Shown here in pieces: positions 24,138-30,168 of a stretch of DNA of 34,262 nt. This DNA is from a bacterium (lineage in GTDB: Bacteria > Patescibacteriota > Minisyncoccia > Phycocordibacterales > Phycocordibacteraceae), in contig JAJXVZ010000001.1 in the NCBI GenBank assembly GCA_021781865.1, positions 1 through 34,262 of the forward strand. The letters run 5' to 3'. A model generated the notes under the pieces. That model was not told the DNA's origin. It saw only the letters and a list, made by a program, of their open reading frames with translations, and did no database searches. Each line of letters begins with the position of its first letter. Positions within the stretch are counted from its first letter, which is position 1. The translations under genes and the position numbers were made by a program.

Positions 24138-24674
24138 ATGAAACCAACTCAAACTGGAATCGCCATCACACTTGCACTTGTCGTGGTCATAATGTTTTTT
24201 GTTCTCCCAAGTCTTTCGGTTTTCGGAACACCCACCTCATCAGGTACATCAGCTTCCGGAGCCACTATTAATAACAATACTCAAACCGCAACAACTACCA
24301 CTATGCCTAACCAAACCAACACTACTCCGCCCGTGACTCAACTTATAGAGCAAGATGAGGTTATTGGAACAGGCGCTACTGCCGTGGCGGGTGACACTGT
24401 AACCGTAAATTATGTCGGCTCGCTTACCGACGGCACAGTCTTTGACGCCTCTGCTGATCATGGGACTTCGGGTTTCACCTTTGTCCTGGGTGCTGGAAAT
24501 GTTATCAAGGGTTGGGATGAAGGTATTGTTGGGATGAAGGTAGGTGGTAAACGCAAACTTATCATTCCCGCATCGCTCGCGTACGGTAATCAGGCAGTTG
24601 GGAATATCATCCCGGCGAATTCCACACTTATTTTTGAAGTGGAACTCTTAAAAGTTAAAAAAGCAGGAAGCTAA
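24138..24674 (+). CDS. FKBP-type peptidyl-prolyl isomerase, membrane-anchored
   Basis: A 178-residue protein with a signal anchor (about 8-28, ITLALVVVIMFFVLPSL), a Ser/Thr/Asn-rich linker and an FKBP domain at about 70-175. Typical elements are DTVTVNYVGSLTDGTVFDAS, FTFVLGAGNVIKGWDEGI, GGKRKLIIPASLAYG and NSTLIFEVELL. The aromatic pocket residues (Tyr in VNYVG, Phe in VFDAS, Trp in KGWDEG, Tyr in LAYG) are present, so it is likely an active prolyl isomerase acting on exported proteins. A CATAAT box lies 11 nt before the ATG; a TATACT (24106-24111) further up is an alternative. Confidence 0.9.
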   Translation: MKPTQTGIAITLALVVVIMFFVLPSLSVFGTPTSSGTSASGATINNNTQTATTTTMPNQTNTTPPVTQLIEQDEVIGTGATAVAGDTVTVNYVGSLTDGTVFDASADHGTSGFTFVLGAGNVIKGWDEGIVGMKVGGKRKLIIPASLAYGNQAVGNIIPANSTLIFEVELLKVKKAGS

Positions 24675-24682
24675 GTATCATA

Positions 24683-24711
24683 TTGACAATTGTTATATTG
24701 TAGTTTAAAAT
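24683..24711 (+). promoter_or_regulatory. near-consensus promoter of the beta-barrel-like pair
   Basis: TTGACA (24683-24688), 17 bp, TAAAAT (24706-24711). The leader of about 80 nt starts with a 6-bp hairpin AACGAC (24721-24726) / GTCGTT (24741-24746) and ends with a strong GGAGG site before the ATG. Confidence 0.75.
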
Positions 24712-24799
24712 ATAAAAGGAAACGACGAACAAAATATAGAGTCGTTCAGTGTGTGATCATTGGTAACTAAACAACTTAAAAAGAGGAAGGAGGTGTTCT

Positions 24800-25333
24800 A
24801 TGCGTCACTGGGCCATATTCGTGATGGCACTTGGTATGTGTGTCTCTTCTTATACTGCTGCTGCTTCTTCTAGCCAGAGCAGGAAGGGAGAGCTCATACT
24901 GTACTTTGGGGAAACTCGGGTCAATTCTTACGTGGACCCCAAAAGCCTGAGTGTCTCTGCAGATTTCAGGCAGAGAATTTCACCGGGTGCCGAGTATTCG
25001 ATTATGCTTATTAACGAAGGGAACCCGCACGGTTTTCCCAAGCGAGATGGTATCGCCGGGGAGATGTGGTGGCGGTTGCCTTTCACTGACGCGAGTCATC
25101 GTCTGGTGATTACGTTAGGCACCGGGCCCTACGTGTATTACGCGACCACCGTGAAGAAGGGAGCCACACCAGGTGGGTACTCCGATGAACATCGACTGGG
25201 TTGGCTCGTGAGCGCGAATGTTGGGTACAACATGAGTCGACATCTCACGCTCAATGTGGGGTGGATTCGTGTCGGGACCGGGAATAGCACCGATACGGAT
25301 ATTCCTCGCGTGGGCATTGGGTACAGAGAGTAA
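24800..25333 (+). CDS. exported beta-barrel-like protein, copy 1
   Basis: A 177-residue product with a signal peptide (about 1-22, ending YTAAA) and a mature part of short amphipathic strands separated by turns: ELILYFGETRV, HRLVITLGTGPYVYYAT, HLTLNVGWIRVG, IPRVGIGYRE. This is the look of a small outer-membrane-type beta-barrel such as acyloxyacyl hydrolase/PagL-like proteins, but the catalytic residues of those enzymes are not identified. It is clearly homologous to the next gene (shared G-F-x-K-R-x-G, L-G-x-x-x-Y-x-Y-x-A and the final G-x-G-Y-R). A GGAGG site lies 7-11 nt before the ATG. Arg codons AGG, AGA and CGG are mixed in, unlike the CGT-rich core genes. Confidence 0.65.
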   Translation: MRHWAIFVMALGMCVSSYTAAASSSQSRKGELILYFGETRVNSYVDPKSLSVSADFRQRISPGAEYSIMLINEGNPHGFPKRDGIAGEMWWRLPFTDASHRLVITLGTGPYVYYATTVKKGATPGGYSDEHRLGWLVSANVGYNMSRHLTLNVGWIRVGTGNSTDTDIPRVGIGYRE

Positions 25334-25347
25334 CAGGAGGAAGTTCC

Positions 25348-25845
25348 ATGAAGAACGTCATCATCATATTTTTGATGATGGCCGGTGCATTTGTGATCAC
25401 CACAGATGCGTTGGCCGGTGAGGTAGCTGTTTCGGGAGGTACAGTAACTGCTACAGACACCATGGAAGCAGGTCGGGAAGGAACTGCATTGTCCATCAAT
25501 TATCAAGGGCGACTCACGTCTGCGGCGAGGTGGTCAGTAGGATGGATGCAGGAAGATTTTTCACAGGGCTTTCTGAAGAGGAGGGGCGTAGTGACGGAAG
25601 TCATGTTGGAACTTCTCCCGAGTACAAACCGGTTCAACGTTTCTCTTATCCTAGGCCCCTATGCTTATCATGCAAGCGGTAATTATGGAAAAGGGGATGG
25701 ATATGGGATTGCGTTGCAGTCTGGTTTTGACGCCACGTATAAACTTAATAAGAATCTCACGTTCGATGCGGGGTTTCGGAATACCATGACCACAACCACA
25801 TCGAACACGGACCTGATTCTTATAGGGTTGGGCTACAGGAAATAG
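25348..25845 (+). CDS. exported beta-barrel-like protein, copy 2
   Basis: A 165-residue paralogue of the preceding product, 14 bp downstream with its own AGGAGG site. Signal peptide residues 1-23 end TTDALA. The mature part has alternating strands (ALSINYQGRLTSAARWSVGW, RFNVSLILGPYAYHAS, NLTFDAGFRNTMTTTT, DLILIGLGYRK). Aligned with copy 1, the segments FLKRRG, ILGPYAY, LNKNLTF and the final LGYRK are conserved, and the rest has diverged, so the duplication is not recent. No catalytic site is recognised. The pair ends with an intrinsic terminator. Confidence 0.65.
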   Translation: MKNVIIIFLMMAGAFVITTDALAGEVAVSGGTVTATDTMEAGREGTALSINYQGRLTSAARWSVGWMQEDFSQGFLKRRGVVTEVMLELLPSTNRFNVSLILGPYAYHASGNYGKGDGYGIALQSGFDATYKLNKNLTFDAGFRNTMTTTTSNTDLILIGLGYRK

Positions 25846-25861
25846 TGTGCCCAATCTATTT

Positions 25862-25893
25862 AAAGCCGCACGTTATCAACGCGCGGCTTTTTT
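25862..25893 (+). terminator. intrinsic terminator of the beta-barrel-like pair
   Basis: AAAGCCGC (25862-25869) pairs with GCGGCTTT (25883-25890); the inner CG/CG can also pair. A run of T follows (25888-25893). Confidence 0.85.
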
Positions 25894-25941
25894 ATAAGCA
25901 AAAATATTTCTAACTTTAGAATGTTCATTCAGCTATTCAGA

Positions 25942-25978
25942 ATAAAAAATGGGTGACGGATTGCAACCGTCACCCATT
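25942..25978 (-). terminator. intrinsic terminator of the lipoprotein gene
   Basis: A perfect 12-bp stem AATGGGTGACGG (25948-25959) / CCGTCACCCATT (25967-25978) with a 7-nt loop. On the minus strand it runs into TTTTTT. Confidence 0.9.
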
Positions 25979-25988
25979 ACTATAGCTA

Positions 25989-26621
25989 TTACTGTCCGGG
26001 TGGAAATGGCATATAACCACCCCCATTGATGTATCCCGACATTGGTTTGTTTGAACTGTCTGCCGCTTTCGGAAGTGTCGTTCGACCATTCCCAAACCAT
26101 GGGATAATCTCAATTCCCCCCAAAATATGATAATGGTGATTGGCGTCTCTCACCTGCTGTTCCACACAGTATCCTTGAGCACTTTTCTCACTCGTGCTTT
26201 GCCGATAGCGACCCGTGTTCATTCCAGCAGTGAAGCCGTACCCAAGCCCGCCGAGCATATATCGGACGATATCCGCTCCAGGAAATGCTGCTGCAAAACC
26301 TCCTTCGCCAACTGCAATTGCCAGAGCAGACCATCCGCCCTCTTTCGCTATCGCCTGTGCCCAGCCCGGGAGTTGATGAAAAAGTTTCCCCTGGCAGTAC
26401 TTGTCCAAGTAGAGAATTTGGGTTCTCTCCACCTTTGACCATCTCGCCTGTTTCCCGTTTGAAGCAGGGACGTAAGGGATGTCGCCTGCTGCCGGTACGA
26501 CAGCATACGCGCCAGAAAACTTTTCCCCCCGATCCCCGATCGTGCTAGTGCTGGCGCATGCCCCCAATAATCCGAGGGTTGTTATCACCAGAACAATCTC
26601 GACGACCGACTTTACCGTCAT
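25989..26621 (-). CDS. predicted lipoprotein with Gly-rich segment
   Basis: ATG 26621 gives 210 residues. A GTG start at 26633 is rejected because GGAGG, the ribosome site 5-6 nt before ATG 26621, lies within those four codons. The N-terminus is a lipoprotein signal peptide with lipobox LGAC and modified Cys22. The mature part has a WSKVERTQILYLDKYCQG stretch, a Gly/Ala-rich hydrophobic segment (EGGFAAAFPGADIVRYMLGGLGYGFTAGMNTG) like glycine-zipper proteins, and a Gly/Pro-rich tail. I do not recognise the family. The unit has its own promoter, a 5' stem-loop and a terminator, and is divergent from tgt. Confidence 0.65.
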   Translation of the reverse strand: MTVKSVVEIVLVITTLGLLGACASTSTIGDRGEKFSGAYAVVPAAGDIPYVPASNGKQARWSKVERTQILYLDKYCQGKLFHQLPGWAQAIAKEGGWSALAIAVGEGGFAAAFPGADIVRYMLGGLGYGFTAGMNTGRYRQSTSEKSAQGYCVEQQVRDANHHYHILGGIEIIPWFGNGRTTLPKAADSSNKPMSGYINGGGYMPFPPGQ

Positions 26622-26642
26622 AAAGACCTCCACTTATCTATA

Positions 26643-26667
26643 GAGTTCAATCCCTCTGATTGAACTC
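26643..26667 (-). promoter_or_regulatory. 5'-end stem-loop in the lipoprotein leader
   Basis: A perfect 9-bp stem GAGTTCAAT (26643-26651) / ATTGAACTC (26659-26667) with a 7-nt loop. It starts about 4 nt after the predicted transcript start and may protect the mRNA from 5'-end decay. Confidence 0.5.
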
Positions 26668-26677
26668 ACCTGAAATT

Positions 26678-26705
26678 ACGATACTCAATTATTATCGTTT
26701 GTCAA
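26678..26705 (-). promoter_or_regulatory. promoter of the lipoprotein gene
   Basis: On the minus strand TTGACA (26705-26700), 16 bp, TATCGT (26683-26678). The leader is about 50 nt. Confidence 0.6.
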
Positions 26706-26713
26706 TATCGCGT

Positions 26714-26722
26714 TGGTACATT
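26714..26722 (+). promoter_or_regulatory. extended -10 promoter of tgt
   Basis: TG at 26714-26715, one base, TACATT at 26717-26722, then AAGGTGAAGAG before the ATG at 26734. It lies 9 bp from the -35 box of the divergent lipoprotein gene, so the two promoters may interfere. Confidence 0.4.
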
Positions 26723-26733
26723 AAGGTGAAGAG

Positions 26734-27954
26734 ATGGACGCAATCTCATTTGTGATAGACAGGCATGTATCGCGAAATGGCGCACGTGCGGGCAGTATCA
26801 CCACGCCGCATGGCATCATTCATACGCCAGCTTTTATACCAGTTGGTACAAGGGCGAATGTAAAAGGCATACTACCGAGCGCACTTACAGCACTTGGTGC
26901 TGAAGCCGTATTGGCAAATACCTATCATCTATATCTGCAGCCAGGCGAGAGAATCATTCAGGATGCTGGCGGTCTTGGAAAGTTCATGGCATGGCCTGGA
27001 CCAACCATAACTGATTCAGGCGGTTTTCAAGTTTTCTCTCTCGGTGCGGCTTTTGGGAAGAAAATTTCAAAATTTGTAAAAGCGAACACACCCGGTGAAA
27101 AAGGTGTTGCGGTATATGACGAGGACGTTGCGAGTCAGCATGGGCAGCTCGCAATTATCGACAATGAGGGTGTCTCATTCACCTCACATCTCGATGGCTC
27201 GTTACATCGTTTTACTCCAGAGCGTTCAGTTGAAATTCAGCACACACTTGGCGCGGATATCTTTTTTGCTTTTGACGAATGTACTTCACCGGATGAATCA
27301 TACGATTATCAACGTGAGGCGATGGAACGTACGCACCGTTGGGCAGATCGTTCGCTTAGGGCACATCGACAAAACCTTAATGCGAACAAAAAACAAGCGA
27401 TCTTTGGTATTGTGCAGGGTGGCCGGTACGAGGATCTGCGTCGAGAATCCGCACGCATAATTGCCGCTCTTGGCTTTGATGGAATCGGCATCGGGGGCTC
27501 GTTCTCAAAAAAGGATATGGGGAGTACGCTTGCGGCGGCGGTTGACGAACTTCCCGAGGAACTACCGCGGCATTTTCTCGGCATCGGTGAACCAGGGGAC
27601 ATTCTCGAGGGTATTGCGAATGGCATGGATTTATTCGATTGCGTTGCAGCAACACGGATTGGTCGTCACGGCTCAATCTACACGAAAAAGGGCATCATTC
27701 ACTTAAAAAACGGGAAGTATCGTGATGATTTTTCTTTGCTTGATCCAGAAACCGTCATTTCAGGCACTGAGCAGTTCACCCGTGCCTACGTATCGCATCT
27801 CGTCCGTGCAGGTGAAATGCTTGGCTCCGTCCTTGCTTCTATGCACAATGTCGGTTTCGTCCTCAATCTTGTCGCCGGTGCACGTATAGCCATTCTTGAT
27901 GGTCGATTCGAAGAATATCGCTCGAATTTCACACGTAAATATTACGGCAGATAA
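26734..27954 (+). CDS. tgt: tRNA-guanine transglycosylase-like protein without zinc cysteines
   Basis: A 406-residue member of the tRNA-guanine transglycosylase family, which exchanges guanine 34 for a queuine precursor in tRNAs. Family motifs are plain: GILPSALTALGAEAVLANTYHL, the base-binding DSGGFQVFSLG, FAFDECTSP, FGIVQGG, GIGIGGSFSKK and NGMDLFDCV with the nucleophile Asp. A loop after VFSLG is about 25 residues longer than in the E. coli enzyme. The structural zinc site is missing: where E. coli has C-D-C-Y-T-C this protein has Thr340-Val-Ile342-Ser-Gly-Thr345, and only the His (His371) remains. Whether it is active, or binds another base, is open. A ribosome site (AAGGTGA) lies before the ATG. 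Confidence 0.9.
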   Translation: MDAISFVIDRHVSRNGARAGSITTPHGIIHTPAFIPVGTRANVKGILPSALTALGAEAVLANTYHLYLQPGERIIQDAGGLGKFMAWPGPTITDSGGFQVFSLGAAFGKKISKFVKANTPGEKGVAVYDEDVASQHGQLAIIDNEGVSFTSHLDGSLHRFTPERSVEIQHTLGADIFFAFDECTSPDESYDYQREAMERTHRWADRSLRAHRQNLNANKKQAIFGIVQGGRYEDLRRESARIIAALGFDGIGIGGSFSKKDMGSTLAAAVDELPEELPRHFLGIGEPGDILEGIANGMDLFDCVAATRIGRHGSIYTKKGIIHLKNGKYRDDFSLLDPETVISGTEQFTRAYVSHLVRAGEMLGSVLASMHNVGFVLNLVAGARIAILDGRFEEYRSNFTRKYYGR

Positions 27955-27999
27955 ATAAAAGACGTTCGAGTTTCTCCTTAGCAATTTACTTGTTTGTCT

Positions 28000-28005
28000 T
28001 ATACA
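28000..28005 (+). promoter_or_regulatory. -10 box of uvrB
   Basis: TATACA ends 10 nt before the uvrB ATG, predicting an almost leaderless mRNA. No Shine-Dalgarno sequence is seen and no clear -35 box. Confidence 0.35.
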
Positions 28006-28015
28006 CTGCTTCTTT

Positions 28016-30067
28016 ATGGCAAACAACTTCAACTTGCACGCCCCGTTTCCACCAGCTGGAGATCAACCGCAGGCGATCGAAAAGCTCAAAGAAGGGCTTA
28101 GTCAGGGCATGCAACATCAGACCTTATTTGGTGTCACGGGAAGCGGGAAAACATTCACGGTCGCAAATGTTATTGCCGCAAATGATAAACCGACGCTCGT
28201 TCTTGCACATAACAAGACGCTTGCAGCACAGCTTGCACAAGAGTATCGAGAATTTTTCCCCGAAAACGCAGTACATTACTTTGTTTCATATTATGACTAC
28301 TACCAGCCAGAAGCGTATATCGCACACTCGGATACCTATATAGAAAAGGAAGCGATGATCAACGCGGAAATAGACCGTCTGCGTCATGCGGCAACACAAG
28401 CGCTTCTCACGCGTACTGACGTTATCATTGTCGCCTCAGTTTCCGCCATTTACGGTCTCGGTTCACCCAAGGAATATGAAAAGATGCATGTAAAGATCGT
28501 AGAAGGTTGTGTTGAAGATCGTGCAGGGCTTATACGCAAACTCATTGGAATCTACTTTGAGCGAACGAATGCTGATTTGAATCCAGGGCAATTGCGCGCC
28601 ATTGGTAATTCCCTTGAGTTTATGCCGGTTAATGAACGCGTCATATATCGGGTGACATTCGATGGTGTTACGATCGCTCATATCGATCAGCTCGATCCAG
28701 TCTCGCGTGCGAAGATTGCGGAACCAAAATCAATTTTTGTCTTCCCAGCAAAACACTTCGTTACAAATGAGGATGAGCGCAATCGCGCCGTCGAAAACAT
28801 CAAGCTTGAACTTGATGAACAGCTGGCAAAATTCAAACGTGAAGAAAAACCGCTCGAGGCAGAACGGCTAAAACGGCGGACTCTTCATGACCTTGCACTC
28901 ATCCGTGAGCTTGGCTACACGAGCGGTATTGAAAATTACTCACGTCACTTTGATGGTAGGTCACCTGGACAACCACCATACACGCTCCTTTCATATTTTC
29001 CACATACGAAAGATGGTTCGGCCGATTTTTTTACGGTTATTGATGAGTCGCACGTAACTGTTCCGCAGATAGGCGGCATGTACGCAGGTGACAAATCACG
29101 TAAGGACACACTTATTGAATACGGCTTTCGTCTTCCTTCGGCGCGTGACAACCGCCCGCTCCGATTTGAAGAATTTGAGGAACGTGTTGGTCAAGTTTTA
29201 TACACGAGCGCGACACCGGGACCTTACGAACGTGAGCATTCCGAACAGATTGTCGAACAAATTATACGACCGACCGGTCTCATTGACCCCGAGCTCACAG
29301 TACGTGCGGTAGGTGAGGCAGGAGGCTACAAAGGGCAAGTTGCCGATTTTATTAATGAAGCGGAGATAGTTATAAAACGCGGTGGCCGTGCGCTTGCGAC
29401 AACTCTTACCAAACAAATGGCTGAAGATCTTTCTGCGTTTCTGCGCGAGCGTGGTGTGAAAGCCGAATACCTTCACTCGGACGTGAAGACGATTGATCGC
29501 ATTGATATTCTAACCAATTTTCGTAAGGGTATATTCGATATTCTTGTCGGAGTCAACCTATTGCGCGAGGGTCTTGATCTCCCTGAGGTTGAGCTTGTGG
29601 GTATTTTAGACGCCGATAAGGAAGGTTTTTTACGTAGTGAAACCTCACTCATCCAGACCATCGGCCGTGCGGCGCGCAATGTTCTTGGTCGTGTCATTCT
29701 CTACGCCGATATCATGACGGGTTCGCTCGAACGCGCCATTGGCGAGACAAATCGCCGCCGCGAACTGCAACTTAGTTATAATAAGAAACATGGGATCACA
29801 CCGACCACTATCAAGAAGGAAATTCATGATATCGCGGACTCGATGCGCACGGAACACCAACATACCATCGACGAACTCCTCGCGCTTGACATGCTTGCGT
29901 ATGCGGACGATCCGGCCGAGTTCATAAAGCGAAAAAGAAAAGAGATGGCCGAAGCAGTGGAGCAACTTGATTTCGAGACGGCTGCGCTTATTAGAGATGA
30001 ACTTTATAAACTTGAGGGCACGGGGCCTAAAAGTAAGAAGCATCGCAAACGCAAGCTTTTCAGTTAA
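28016..30067 (+). CDS. uvrB: excinuclease ABC subunit B
   Basis: A 683-residue helicase-like subunit of nucleotide excision repair, which receives damaged DNA from UvrA and hands it to UvrC. Walker A GVTGSGKT is at 39-46, and the beta-hairpin region VSYYDYYQPEAYI that clamps the DNA strand is present. Other motifs: VIDESHVTVPQIGGMYAGD, the helicase motifs around LYTSATPGPYE, LREGLDLPEV and QTIGRAARN, and a C-terminal UVR motif (MAEAVEQLDFETAALIRDEL) for UvrC contact. Length is normal. Together with uvrA and uvrC it makes a complete uvrABC cluster. Confidence 0.97.
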   Translation: MANNFNLHAPFPPAGDQPQAIEKLKEGLSQGMQHQTLFGVTGSGKTFTVANVIAANDKPTLVLAHNKTLAAQLAQEYREFFPENAVHYFVSYYDYYQPEAYIAHSDTYIEKEAMINAEIDRLRHAATQALLTRTDVIIVASVSAIYGLGSPKEYEKMHVKIVEGCVEDRAGLIRKLIGIYFERTNADLNPGQLRAIGNSLEFMPVNERVIYRVTFDGVTIAHIDQLDPVSRAKIAEPKSIFVFPAKHFVTNEDERNRAVENIKLELDEQLAKFKREEKPLEAERLKRRTLHDLALIRELGYTSGIENYSRHFDGRSPGQPPYTLLSYFPHTKDGSADFFTVIDESHVTVPQIGGMYAGDKSRKDTLIEYGFRLPSARDNRPLRFEEFEERVGQVLYTSATPGPYEREHSEQIVEQIIRPTGLIDPELTVRAVGEAGGYKGQVADFINEAEIVIKRGGRALATTLTKQMAEDLSAFLRERGVKAEYLHSDVKTIDRIDILTNFRKGIFDILVGVNLLREGLDLPEVELVGILDADKEGFLRSETSLIQTIGRAARNVLGRVILYADIMTGSLERAIGETNRRRELQLSYNKKHGITPTTIKKEIHDIADSMRTEHQHTIDELLALDMLAYADDPAEFIKRKRKEMAEAVEQLDFETAALIRDELYKLEGTGPKSKKHRKRKLFS

Positions 30068-30121
30068 CCGTTCCGTAAGTTGTTTGCAATAATATTTTCA
30101 ACAAGAAAAAATGAAATTGTA

Positions 30122-30162
30122 TGCTACAATACACAGTGTACCTGTCCCTCCACGGGCAGGAG
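30122..30162 (+). promoter_or_regulatory. uvrA promoter and leader hairpin covering the ribosome site
   Basis: Extended -10: TG at 30122-30123, one base, TACAAT at 30125-30130. The leader of about 30 nt holds a hairpin CCTGTCCC (30141-30148) / GGGCAGG (30154-30160) with a one-base bulge. The ribosome site AGGAG (30158-30162) begins inside the 3' arm and lies 6 nt before ATG 30169, so the hairpin could lower translation. Confidence 0.5.
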
Positions 30163-30168
30163 TTTTGT

